Program-made: the position numbers and the translations under genes
Notes under the pieces: generated by a model
The model's input: only the letters and a program-made list of their open reading frames with translations
Databases searched by the model: none
What the model was told of the DNA's origin: nothing
Assembly (NCBI RefSeq): GCF_000482545.1
Contig: NZ_KI519454.1
Location: 992,001-1,056,000 of the forward strand
Direction of reading: 5' to 3'
Length of the DNA stretch: 64,000 nucleotides
Source: Arthrobacter sp. 35W
Lineage (GTDB): Bacteria > Actinomycetota > Actinomycetes > Actinomycetales > Micrococcaceae
In this document: positions 16,561-25,369 of the stretch, in pieces
Layout of the letters: the number at the start of each line of letters is the position of its first letter
How positions within the stretch are numbered: the first letter of the stretch is position 1

Positions 16561-16959
16561 TCATCGGGTTGAAGGTGGGCCGCAGCATGATTCAGCGTGA
16601 GCCTAGTTCCCACGGTTTTGGCCTTGGATGCCAGAGGTGTGAAGGATTTTTGGGCGGTTTGGGACCTGAGGTCTTGAGACTGTCTGGCGCCGTCTGAAGA
16701 ACGATGGGCATCGGCAATGGTGGGGCCATGTTCGTCGCTGGCCAGTGGGGGTCGCATCTATCACTTCATTGCCCTGTACTCGTATGTTTCTTGTGTTGGA
16801 TCTGTCTACAGCACGATGACGCTCACGGAGGCGGAGCTCGAGGCGCCTCATTCTGGGGGAACCACTTCTCGAGGTGGTTCATGTGAGGCGCGTGGCGAAG
16901 GCGATTCGGGCCTGGGCAACGAGATAATGGATGCGACCCCACGATGGGAGAGGAGCAAG
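16561..16959. other. 400-bp divergent intergenic region, possible oriT
   Basis: Non-coding stretch between the zinc-finger gene (minus) and the nuclease gene (plus). It is less GC-rich than the flanks and contains the nested inverted repeat described at 16843-16891. Apart from that repeat no gene is visible. Relaxase operons often start beside their transfer origin. Confidence 0.4.
16843..16891. repeat. Nested inverted repeat
   Basis: Outer arms GCGCCTCA (16843-16850) and TGAGGCGC (16884-16891) enclose inner arms GAACCAC (16859-16865) and GTGGTTC (16874-16880), leaving an 8-nt loop TTCTCGAG. The two-storey stem could be an oriT recognised by the relaxase, an operator, or a leader structure for the nuclease operon. 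Confidence 0.6.
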
Positions 16960-19900
16960 ATGGACACCGCGCCGCAGCTTGTGCAGCAGATACTATTCAG
17001 TCTCGACCGTCTTGGTGACACCAACAGTCACCATGAGTACGAGAAAATCTGCTTCGCATTTGCGCGTCGCCGAATCAGCATCAACCTGTTGCCGGCGACA
17101 GGACCAGTGAGCGCCGGCGGGGATCAGGGGCGTGACGGCGAGAGCTTCTGGTCCAACCTCGCGAACGAGCTTCCCGGTACCTCTGTACATGCAGCCACAG
17201 TTTCAGCGGAACGGGTGGTCCTGGCGTGCACAATCCAGAAGGCTGACGTTCCTACAAAGATACGCTCGGACCTGGCTAGCATCACGGGCAAAGGAACACC
17301 CGTCGCGCGCATTTTGTACTTCACAGTGGCATCCATCCCAGTTGCCAAACGGCACGAGCTCATCGCGGTAGCCAAAGCGAATCATGGTGTTGATCTTGAG
17401 ATCTTTGATGGACTCGCTCTTGCGGAACACCTAGCCGATCCAGACCTCTTCTGGATCGCGGCAGAGTACTTGAAGCTTCCGTCCTCCTTGGCGCCCGAGA
17501 GATTCGGACAAGACGAAGCCCTCCCCGGCTGGTATGTCCGGGATCGGGATTATTGGCGTGCACGAACGAATCCTGGGCGGACGATGGGTGACTTCGTTAG
17601 CCTCCGAGACGTGCTCCGCCATTCGACATTTCGCGACGAGGCGCGAGGTGACCTCGGCGACTGGATCGCTAAGATGCGCGAGATTCTCGCGCACGAGGGT
17701 GTGCGGGATGTACAGATGCGTGCCCGCTACGAAGTCGCTGTCGCCACACTCCGCGGGACCGGGACTTTGCAAGCAGCTGACACACTCTTCCGAGAGTTTT
17801 TTCAGATCATTACCGAGGTCGAGGACGACCTTCCTCTTCTTGAAGACGCAGTAGTCCTGCTCCAGTACGGCTACGGGGCTCGACTCCGCGGAAACACCGA
17901 CATCGCGATGGCCGTTCTGGACGGCTACTACCAGGCGCTCCGTTGTCATATCGGCTCAATGTTGGCCAACAGACCCTACCCCAACGCGAAAGCTCTGCTT
18001 CTCGCGATCGACGCTCGACTAGCGTTCTTCCCCGAGTATCCGACGAATATCCCGGACCGCATCGAGGGGCTGATCGATCCCCGTGAGAGTGTCCGTTTGG
18101 TTCTGGATGCCTACGAGGCTGGTGAGGCTGTTCCTGCCAAGGAAGCAGCAATACCTCTCAGAGACCTCGATGGAGGCTTTGCCTCGATTGACGAGCTATT
18201 GGCCGAGCTGCCGTCTGCTCCCGTGTTCCCCGTTGAGTCTACGGCCGACTTGTTTGACATGCTTGCGCTCTCATTGGCCTCTCATCCTGCGTATGTACGC
18301 GTTCGTGACGGTCTTGACGAGGCGGTGGCGCGTGTAAGTGGTGATACCAGCAGAGCGGAACGTGCACATGCGCGCGCGATCACATTCACTAAGTCTGGTC
18401 AGCTGCTCCGCGCGCTGGGGGAGGTGCACGACGCGAAAATCGGATGGTGGCACGGCGATACCATCCAGGACAGTATCCCGATGATGCTACTCGCTGCTTC
18501 AATCTACGAAAATCTCGGTCTGTTCTTCGCTGCGAAGCTCCACGCCTATGCCGCAGTCGTAGCCGCAACCAGCGCCCAGCAGACAGGCGCTCTCCACTTT
18601 GTCCCGCAAGCAATCGCAGTCGCTGCGATCAATGATTACAAGGCCGGCAACTGGTGTACGGCATCGCGGCTCCTGCACGTCACGCTACTTGCCCAAAACG
18701 CATACTCGGAAGACCCCGCAAACTTTGACCGGCACCAGTATCTCGCGGATCTGCTTCAGCGCCAGGCGTTCGCCCTTCACATTGCTCACAATCTGGCGCC
18801 TGCGTACGAGACGGACATGCGGACGACGGCTCAGAAGATGGGCACAGCCGACCTGACAGACAAGCTTGCTGATCAGATCAGCGGAGGCGTGGGACGGACG
18901 ATCGAGGAAGTCGTTGCCGCGTTGGATCAGCAAGGTCTGGGGCGCCCATTCGCTGATGCCGGGACGACACGTGAGATCCAATGGTCCGCATTCGGAACGA
19001 TCTGGACCGTGCGAAGCCGAAATAACCGCAACAGCACACTCGCGGCCGAACGACTGATCTCTGCGTTGCAGATCATTCAAGCCGAACTCGCCTTCTCGGA
19101 CGCCGTCTGGATCCCCTCCGAGGTTCGCATCGAAGTGAGGCTGGACGGAGACCACAGGGCACCCGGAACTGGCGTCCTGGAACGCGTCCAAGATGCGGAG
19201 GGGAGCCGTTGGCTCGTGCACCTAACACCGGGCGATAGGGTACAGGAAGAAGACGCCTTGACCGATCTTGTCACCGATGCCTCCCTGCTCCTACTCGACG
19301 CTTCCTTGCTCAGCCGCGAGCAGTTTCTCGAGCTCGTCAAGGACGCGTTCGTGAAGGGTCTCTGGCACAAGCTCTCTGGAGGGCGTCCCTACGATGAAGC
19401 TGCGGGCTTCCTTAGTGAGGAAGATTACGAAGCCATGAGGTTGCTTCCTCCTGCGCCTCTCGGGGCACAAGTGCCGCGAGAGGCGCACTTCGAGCATCCG
19501 GAACTACAACCGAGAACCGGCATTTCTGCCGTATACAACCATGACGCGGCAATCGAGAACCTTGGGCGTCGCTACGACCGGATGATGCCGATCGCACGTC
19601 TGACCATCCCTCGACTCGTGTCGAACCAAGCTTCATCAGCGGTGCTTCGCCAGCTTCGAGAGGAAGGATGGCTTGACTGGCAATTGATTATGGCGATCAC
19701 CAACATTATCGGAAATGCGCGCCCCGGGTGGGAAGGACTGCGCATCACTATTGGCAGTCCGCCAGTTGATCGCGAACGCGCCAACACGCTGATGCGAAGG
19801 GAGGAACTTGAGGCTGATCCTCAGTTGGGACCTGAGGCTTTTACGCGCGAAAAGCTCCTAGTCGCGCTGAAATTCACCGTACTACTTGTGCTGCCTTCGT

Positions 19901-20085
19901 ATGGGCTGCACCTGAACACCCCGAATCCGGAAGCGACCGCCATCCTCGGCATCCTTCGCGATCGGTTCAACTTTGGTGTCGACGACATTGAGCACGTCGA
20001 TCTGCTCGCTTCACCGCAGGACCAAACCGAGTCGTCCGTACACGCTCCTGCCGATGACGAAGGAGTAGCCGTTGGAGATTCTTGA
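16960..20085 (+). CDS. PD-(D/E)XK-like nuclease fused to a long helical region, putative defence effector
   Basis: 1041 residues. The N-terminal 170 resemble the restriction-endonuclease-like domain found at the front of several STAND/NLR-type defence proteins: HHEYEKICFAFARRRI (residues about 24-40), NLLPATGPVSAGGDQGRDGE (40-62), then LACTIQKADVPTKIRSDL and HGVDLEIFDGLALAEHLADP. The Asp of GGDQGRD and the QK of CTIQK fit the D...(E/Q)xK pattern of such nucleases. Residues about 190-700 look like alpha-helical repeats; no P-loop (GKS/GKT) is seen, so no NTPase domain is present. The start is ATG 16960, with GAGGAG upstream; the frame is open a further 81 codons with no conserved character. 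It overlaps the zinc-ribbon gene by 14 nt. The function is inferred. Confidence 0.75.
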   Translation: MDTAPQLVQQILFSLDRLGDTNSHHEYEKICFAFARRRISINLLPATGPVSAGGDQGRDGESFWSNLANELPGTSVHAATVSAERVVLACTIQKADVPTKIRSDLASITGKGTPVARILYFTVASIPVAKRHELIAVAKANHGVDLEIFDGLALAEHLADPDLFWIAAEYLKLPSSLAPERFGQDEALPGWYVRDRDYWRARTNPGRTMGDFVSLRDVLRHSTFRDEARGDLGDWIAKMREILAHEGVRDVQMRARYEVAVATLRGTGTLQAADTLFREFFQIITEVEDDLPLLEDAVVLLQYGYGARLRGNTDIAMAVLDGYYQALRCHIGSMLANRPYPNAKALLLAIDARLAFFPEYPTNIPDRIEGLIDPRESVRLVLDAYEAGEAVPAKEAAIPLRDLDGGFASIDELLAELPSAPVFPVESTADLFDMLALSLASHPAYVRVRDGLDEAVARVSGDTSRAERAHARAITFTKSGQLLRALGEVHDAKIGWWHGDTIQDSIPMMLLAASIYENLGLFFAAKLHAYAAVVAATSAQQTGALHFVPQAIAVAAINDYKAGNWCTASRLLHVTLLAQNAYSEDPANFDRHQYLADLLQRQAFALHIAHNLAPAYETDMRTTAQKMGTADLTDKLADQISGGVGRTIEEVVAALDQQGLGRPFADAGTTREIQWSAFGTIWTVRSRNNRNSTLAAERLISALQIIQAELAFSDAVWIPSEVRIEVRLDGDHRAPGTGVLERVQDAEGSRWLVHLTPGDRVQEEDALTDLVTDASLLLLDASLLSREQFLELVKDAFVKGLWHKLSGGRPYDEAAGFLSEEDYEAMRLLPPAPLGAQVPREAHFEHPELQPRTGISAVYNHDAAIENLGRRYDRMMPIARLTIPRLVSNQASSAVLRQLREEGWLDWQLIMAITNIIGNARPGWEGLRITIGSPPVDRERANTLMRREELEADPQLGPEAFTREKLLVALKFTVLLVLPSYGLHLNTPNPEATAILGILRDRFNFGVDDIEHVDLLASPQDQTESSVHAPADDEGVAVGDS

Positions 20086-21250
20086 TCCTGCCACGCTCGC
20101 TGAGCGGTCTGACGGCTTCGATTATGGGTACTGGATGAAATGTTCGTGCGGTGGCTCTTCATTTCTCGCTGCGCATGACTACTTTGCCCAGATGGACCAG
20201 GCCCGCATGACCTGCGAGCGGTGCGGTGCGCGTATTCATTTCGGCCCAGCCGTAGCTGCACTTCGCGACCGATGCGATCCCGTCCTTCAAGATGGCACCG
20301 TCGCAAGCCTTGCTTGGTACCACACCAGCACTTCGCCTGATTGGCCGTCCCCAGATTATTCCAGCCGGTTCGCTGAAGCGCTGCAATGGGATGGTCGTCT
20401 CGTAGGCGTTAACCGTGAGCAGCATATTCTCGAAGAGACGACCAGGGCGCTGCATATCGGCACGTACGAGACCGCGATCGAAAACATGCTGCGCCGCATG
20501 AACCATGAGGGCGACGGTGGCGCTCAATTCTATCTCTACCGTGTGCTTCGCCGCAGTGGACCACTACGGATCAATCCCGGATACCGCGATGAGAACCACG
20601 AAGTCGCGGCGCACATCAGAATCCGCTACCTTGATGCCCACGGACTCGACGCGGTTCGATACCTCAACGTTCATGAGGCAATGGGCGTACTCTCGCTCGC
20701 AGTGCGCCCGGAAGTAATCGCGGCGGTGCAGAGCATCGAAATTCCTCTCCGTGACCTGGCACAGCCGATCGCAACCGAGTCCTTCTCGGAAGATGTGGCC
20801 AAGTTGGAATCCTTGAAGCGGGATTGGATGGCTGCTGAGGCTCAAATCGCTTCCATTGGCCGAGGCTCGCGGCGACTGATGCAGCTCGGTGCTCGTCCTG
20901 ACCCAGGCGGACTCACGAAGCGCGCAGCTAACCTGGAACGTCGCCATCAAGAGCTTTGGCGTGACTTCGAAGAGGCTCTTGGAAAGCGATTCTTGACGAA
21001 GGCGTCGCTGATCATCAAGCAGGAATTCACGGAGGCGCTAGCGAGCTGGAGGAGCGCTAGTCCCAGCGCCAGCATGCATCTGTTTGTCGAACGCTATGCG
21101 GCGATGGCCAGTCTTCTGGAACGACCAGAAGAAGTTCGAGAGTCGATCAGGAATACGGAGTGGCGAGCCGTGCATCAGCCGACCACTCGGACTGTGGAAA
21201 GCGAAGTCGATTCGAGTGTGCCCTCGAGCAGGGCCAGTTCCGTACGGTGA
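20072..21250 (+). CDS. Zinc-ribbon protein partnered with the nuclease
   Basis: 392 residues. The N-terminal part carries a treble-clef/zinc-ribbon pair (KCSCGG at residues 23-28 and CERCG at about 48-52). The rest is mainly helical and charged, with a coiled-coil-like stretch (residues about 240-330, LESLKRDWMAAEAQIASI and AANLERRHQELWRDFEEALG). The start is TTG at 20072, with AAGGAG 6 nt upstream, placed inside the end of the nuclease gene, so the two are translationally coupled. No enzyme motif is recognised. It may sense nucleic acid or regulate the nuclease; this is inference from gene pairing only. Confidence 0.65.
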   Translation: MEILDPATLAERSDGFDYGYWMKCSCGGSSFLAAHDYFAQMDQARMTCERCGARIHFGPAVAALRDRCDPVLQDGTVASLAWYHTSTSPDWPSPDYSSRFAEALQWDGRLVGVNREQHILEETTRALHIGTYETAIENMLRRMNHEGDGGAQFYLYRVLRRSGPLRINPGYRDENHEVAAHIRIRYLDAHGLDAVRYLNVHEAMGVLSLAVRPEVIAAVQSIEIPLRDLAQPIATESFSEDVAKLESLKRDWMAAEAQIASIGRGSRRLMQLGARPDPGGLTKRAANLERRHQELWRDFEEALGKRFLTKASLIIKQEFTEALASWRSASPSASMHLFVERYAAMASLLERPEEVRESIRNTEWRAVHQPTTRTVESEVDSSVPSSRASSVR

Positions 21251-21463
21251 GGGTCGGGCCGTCTCGACGGAGTACTACACGGCTAGTTACGCGTGGATGA
21301 GTCCGCCTAGTCTAGACGAGTCAACAATGACCGCCGACGGTCGAACCTGCCAGCCGGCAATTGGAGCCCTTACTGAGCAAGCGGGAACTGCGAAGTCTTG
21401 GCTGCGGAGTGCGTGTGACGGCACATTTCGGCGAGTAGCTAGTTTCGCTGGCGCCTGTATTGG

Positions 21464-22516
21464 CTAGGCCATTCCCATCCCCTCAATCTGCGGTCCACGA
21501 GCTGCCGGCGGCTGGTAGGCGGCCTGCTTGTTGGTGGCCCAGCAGGCGACGATGCCGGCGCTGACCATCCGGTCGCTGAGCTGGGCGAGCCGGTAGTCGG
21601 GGTCAGCCTCCAGAGCGTGGTGGAAACACTGGTGGGCCCGAGTTCCTTTGCCCTCCCACCATTGGATGATGCCCAGACTGGTGAGGACGGGTGCGGCGTC
21701 TGCACCGTCGGCCCGGGTGTAGAGGTGGAGCAGCAGCTCTTCGGCCCGGTCGACGCGGTTCCATTGAGGCGACCGTTTGGTCTCTGCCAGGAGCAGCTCG
21801 CCGATGGGTGCGTCAATGCCGGGGATGTCGGCCAACAGACGGTCGCGGACGCTGACGAACTTGAAGTCCGCGAGCAGCTCGGCGGCTTCTTCATCGGTGG
21901 GCAATGCCGTCGACTCAAGCAGGCTTCCCCACAAGGACCGTGCCCTGGTGGTGGCCGCCGCCGGAGACATCGCTTCGATTGCGGAGCAGTGGCGGGAGAC
22001 TCCGTCTGAGACGTCATGGAGTTCAAGCACGGGAAAGCGGAAGTCGCTGTTGGCCTGGATACTGGACCCGCGGAAGACCAGTTCGGCATTGAGCTGGCTC
22101 CCCTGCAGCTGGGTGATCGGGTGGACCGTGCGGAAGTCCTTGGCCAGATAGCTGGTGAACGAGCTCGGGCCGATATACCAGCCATCGCGGACAGGAATGT
22201 TGTGGCCCGACAGTACTTCGGTCAACTGCTGGATGACGGGTTCGAAGGGGCGGTCCTGCCCCGGCGGCCATGGTATGGCGCTGAAAATGCCGAAGACCAC
22301 CCCCGTGGCCTCACGGTCATTGGTGATGTAGGTGGCCACGACGTCCACAAAGGCTGTGGTGTCCGTAGTCGCATTGGGGAGGTCCACGCGGAGCGTTGAG
22401 CCGATGCGCCGGCCATCCAGGGTGACGCACACAAGGCTCTCGGTGGGCCAGTAGCCGAGGCTGTGGCCCATGAGACTGATGAAGTCATCCGGGGTTCTGA
22501 TGCTGAGTCGCTCCAC
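21464..22516 (-). CDS. DUF4192 family protein
   Basis: 350 residues of an actinobacterial family of unknown function. The N-terminal SIRTPDDFISLMGHSLGYWP and ESLVCVTLDGRRIGSTLRVD are the family signature, and the middle holds the W-rich VRDGWYIGPSSFTSY. The C-terminal part (VLTSLGIIQWWEGKGTRAHQ) is TPR-like. No catalytic residues are known for the family. It stands alone between the nuclease unit and the MpaB operon. About 210 bp to its right in reading direction (21251-21463) hold nothing recognisable. Confidence 0.8.
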   Translation of the reverse strand: MERLSIRTPDDFISLMGHSLGYWPTESLVCVTLDGRRIGSTLRVDLPNATTDTTAFVDVVATYITNDREATGVVFGIFSAIPWPPGQDRPFEPVIQQLTEVLSGHNIPVRDGWYIGPSSFTSYLAKDFRTVHPITQLQGSQLNAELVFRGSSIQANSDFRFPVLELHDVSDGVSRHCSAIEAMSPAAATTRARSLWGSLLESTALPTDEEAAELLADFKFVSVRDRLLADIPGIDAPIGELLLAETKRSPQWNRVDRAEELLLHLYTRADGADAAPVLTSLGIIQWWEGKGTRAHQCFHHALEADPDYRLAQLSDRMVSAGIVACWATNKQAAYQPPAARGPQIEGMGMA

Positions 22517-22618
22517 AATTCCTCCCGACCGTGAACGGACATCGAAGTGATGCTCGTGCTACCGGTTCATGGGCCGACGGGAGGATTACGGCGTGACCTG
22601 GTTCGACTTCGTCGGCGG

Positions 22619-23602
22619 TCAACGACCGCGGCTGAGGGCCTTCTCGGCACGTTCAAGGAGCGCCTGGTCGGTGGTGCTGAGCGTGAGGGTTCCGCCGGAG
22701 GCCATCTCGCCGTCGCGGATCTCGATGACCCGCCGGTGCAACCGCTGTCCGGAGTGGCCCTTCAGCGGAGCCACCACATTCATCAATGATGTTTCCAGAA
22801 TCAGGACATTCCGCCCAGTCGTGGTTTGCAGCCAGAGTGGCCTGAGCTGGGCAAGAAGAACGCGTTGCTTGAGATCCACCAAGACCCTCTGCATAGGGCG
22901 TTCGAGGCGGGGGATCAGGAGCCCGACACCGATGAGCACGACGGCGAGAGTCTCGCCGATCCAATAGAGGGAATCGAGTGCGACGGCGGATGGGCTGCCG
23001 GGGATTCGACGTGGGCTGAGCACTGCGTAGAGGATTCGATCAACAATGGTGAGGCCCGCTGCCACGCAGCCGAATCCGATGAGGAGGAAACCGGCCCGAT
23101 AGATGGGCGAGTGAAGGTTGGCGAGGTTGCGCAGGCAGATCCGGGCGGCATCGACGGTGACCCAGATCAAGAAGGCTGAGCCGGTCCAAAGGAAGAGGGC
23201 CATCCCCGACTGGCTGGCGTAGGCAAGCTGGAGGTTCCTATCCGTGGGCCCAGGATCGCTGACCGCGAAGCCTGCAACAGCAATCGCTGTCGTCGCCAGC
23301 ACTGCACCACGGCCGACGGCGAGCTGTTGCCGTCGTCGTCCTTCATCCGGTTGGACGGCGATGAGGACGGCGCTGCGGAACTGCCAAAAGCCGACCAACA
23401 GGGCCACAAGGGTCAGTGCCTTGGTCCAGTTGCGCCCGCCCAACAGCGGATCAACAGCGAGGTAGACGGCGGGGACGTAGAGCGTGCAGGCGGTGGCGGC
23501 GAACAGGGCGGCGCGGAACACGCTCCCACGGCGCGGGTCCAGACCGCTGCGAAGGCGGGCAGCGGCAAGGATCCAGAGGATGGCTGCCGCCACGATGTCC
23601 AT
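22619..23602 (-). CDS. MAB_1171c-type multi-span membrane protein
   Basis: 327 residues. About seven hydrophobic segments (from VAAAILWILAAARLRSG to ALDSLYWIGETLAVVLIGVG) are followed by a 100-residue cytosolic tail starting LIPRLERPMQRVLVDLKQRV. This layout matches the actinobacterial MAB_1171c family, annotated as putative transporters without experimental support. The ATG overlaps the stop of the ImmA/IrrE-like gene (TGATG), so the two are coupled. In other Actinobacteria this membrane protein is commonly beside an XRE regulator and a small metallopeptidase; here the regulator is missing. Confidence 0.7.
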   Translation of the reverse strand: MDIVAAAILWILAAARLRSGLDPRRGSVFRAALFAATACTLYVPAVYLAVDPLLGGRNWTKALTLVALLVGFWQFRSAVLIAVQPDEGRRRQQLAVGRGAVLATTAIAVAGFAVSDPGPTDRNLQLAYASQSGMALFLWTGSAFLIWVTVDAARICLRNLANLHSPIYRAGFLLIGFGCVAAGLTIVDRILYAVLSPRRIPGSPSAVALDSLYWIGETLAVVLIGVGLLIPRLERPMQRVLVDLKQRVLLAQLRPLWLQTTTGRNVLILETSLMNVVAPLKGHSGQRLHRRVIEIRDGEMASGGTLTLSTTDQALLERAEKALSRGR

Positions 23603-24090
23603 CAGCCGAAGACTTCCCCGAAGGCGAGGTGCTCCGACTTGTCCGACAGCGGCGTGCCGCGCATGATGCGGGCGGCGATCCGGTCTGCGAGGGCCTCGGC
23701 TGTTCTCTCGGCGTCATTGTGGAAGCTGCTGCGGCGGAGCACATGAAGCACCAGGGCTGGATCGAGGTCCGGCATCAGTTGCTCGCTAAGGCCGGAGTTG
23801 GTGGCGTCGATGTCGTGGCGGAGGATCATGTGGCTGAGTTCGTGCAGGATGATCTGCTGGCGGTGCAGGGCTGAGCGCACCGGTGCGTGGAGGATGAGGT
23901 CCCTGTCCGGGAGGACCAGCCAGAGGCCGCACACGTCGACGCCGGTGAGTCCACTCAGCTCGGTTATCGTGATGGGGCGGTTCCTGGATTGCTCGACTGA
24001 TTCCTGGACGTTCTCCAGAGTGAGCCGTGCGGGCAAGTTCAACTGCTTGTCTGCCTGATGGGCGACCCTGTGGGCTTCCCGGATTCTCAT
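23602..24090 (-). CDS. ImmA/IrrE-type zinc metallopeptidase-like protein
   Basis: 162 residues. The metal-binding helix HELSHMILRHD (HExxH, about residues 83-93) and the surrounding pattern place it in the ImmA/IrrE family. Members often cleave a repressor (as ImmA does ImmR in ICEBs1) or act in toxin-antitoxin pairs. It overlaps the MpaB-like gene upstream by 4 nt and the membrane-protein gene downstream by 1 nt. No cognate helix-turn-helix repressor is present nearby, so its target is unclear. Confidence 0.75.
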   Translation of the reverse strand: MRIREAHRVAHQADKQLNLPARLTLENVQESVEQSRNRPITITELSGLTGVDVCGLWLVLPDRDLILHAPVRSALHRQQIILHELSHMILRHDIDATNSGLSEQLMPDLDPALVLHVLRRSSFHNDAERTAEALADRIAARIMRGTPLSDKSEHLAFGEVFG

Positions 24091-24971
24091 GGCTGACCGG
24101 CGCCGGTGGGACCCATGACATTGGCTGGGCCGATGTCGTTCAAGGCGTAGCCGTGCGGGTAGACGGTGGTTCCGGACTTACCGGGGGAGAACCGTGCTTC
24201 TGTGGCCAGCGGTCGCCGTCGCTGGATCAAGTTTCTGGCTGACAATGCAGAGTTGAGTATGGTATTGGACCATCTGGTGCTGCGGGGGAGTCCCAGCGCC
24301 TCGGTGAGACGGTCGTCGTCGAACATGCTGCTGAGGATGTGTCGGGTGAGTGGACGCACGGGACGTGGGAGCCTGCCCTCAAGGATCTGGACGGTGGAGT
24401 CCATGAGACGCAAGCCTGCCGGGCTGCTGCCAATATGTGTGGCTTCGTAGTCGTCGAAAATTGCGGCGGCCTCGGCGAAGGTGGTGGGCAGATTGAGTAA
24501 GTGCATGCGCTGGCCGAGCTCGAAGAAGAATCTGGTGGCAGCCTGCACCTCGATGTCGGTGGGTTGGCGCCAACCATGGCGTTGGGTCCAGCGAATCGGG
24601 ACGACCAGAAGCGTCAGTAGAACGTAGCGGAAGTCTTCCGGGGTGCCGGGGACGAATCGGTGGACCCGGTTGAGGAGCGTGACCATTTCCTGCCCGCGGT
24701 CGCTGTCCAGGCCGCTGGCGATGAGTTCGTAGATCACGATCGCCGTGTCGTAGGAGCGTTTGGTTGGGCGGTCCAGGATTTCTCCGTTGCCAGCCAGAGT
24801 CTCGGCGATCGAGGGGATCGCGAAGTTGCGGTAGTAGGAGAGGAAGTTGCCCAGCTCCATGTCCTTGGCGAGGTCGAAGAGGACCATCTGGCGAAAGGTG
24901 CGCTCCCAATCGTCCGGGTCCGCATCCTTCTGCCGGGTCAGACTGTCTTGAAGCGTTTGGTGCAAGTTCAT
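24087..24971 (-). CDS. MpaB-type (DUF2236) oxygenase-like protein
   Basis: 294 residues resembling the DUF2236 family of haem-dependent oxygenases, which includes latex-clearing protein and fungal MpaB. Matching patterns are YYRNFAIPSIAETL, KRSYDTAIVIYELI, RFVPGTPEDFRYVLLTLLV and PIRWTQRHGWR. The start is put at ATG 24971 (MNLHQTLQDS); 38 further upstream codons are open but are compositionally unlike the family. It is first in an operon with the ImmA-like peptidase and the seven-span membrane protein. The substrate is unknown, and haem-binding His residues cannot be assigned with certainty. Confidence 0.65.
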   Translation of the reverse strand: MNLHQTLQDSLTRQKDADPDDWERTFRQMVLFDLAKDMELGNFLSYYRNFAIPSIAETLAGNGEILDRPTKRSYDTAIVIYELIASGLDSDRGQEMVTLLNRVHRFVPGTPEDFRYVLLTLLVVPIRWTQRHGWRQPTDIEVQAATRFFFELGQRMHLLNLPTTFAEAAAIFDDYEATHIGSSPAGLRLMDSTVQILEGRLPRPVRPLTRHILSSMFDDDRLTEALGLPRSTRWSNTILNSALSARNLIQRRRPLATEARFSPGKSGTTVYPHGYALNDIGPANVMGPTGAGQP

Positions 24972-25369
24972 GATTGAGACCGTCCACTGTCTGGTGGTTC
25001 GTCCGACCGTGGAGCCTGACAGGAAACATCGTAGGCTCCGTGGCTCCCTTTGGCCATACGTCGCAGACGGGTCTACGTCTTGCAAGCGGCCGATGCCGAA
25101 CCTACATGTGTGGCTACAACGTATGGCAGATAGACGACGGGCCTGACTCCCGCTGGAGCCACCCGACTTGAAGATTCCTTGCCGTTAGCGGTCCTTCTGT
25201 GTTGTCTCGGCATCTTTTAGACCCTGTCTATCCATGCACTAAGTTTGACTATGGAGTGCTATATTCCGTTGGCTCGAATGACATGGGGAGTGTAAGTGGT
25301 TGCAGTTTCCGTTCCTACTGCTAGTGAACTGAACGTTGCTTCGGTATCGGTCGAAGGGGAACAACCCCG
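24972..25369. promoter_or_regulatory. Divergent control region between the MpaB operon and DISARM
   Basis: About 400 bp without a gene, less GC-rich than the flanks. A TATATT hexamer at about 25259-25264 is the best -10 candidate for the DISARM operon. Directly before drmD the ribosome binding site lies in GGGG-AACAA-CCCC (25356-25368), a small hairpin that could mask it. No operator palindrome stands out. Confidence 0.35.

Noticed and set aside
16717-16959. 81-codon N-terminal extension of the nuclease
   Set aside because: No ribosome binding site, no conserved character, and it would run through the nested inverted repeat; ATG 16960 has GAGGAG upstream.
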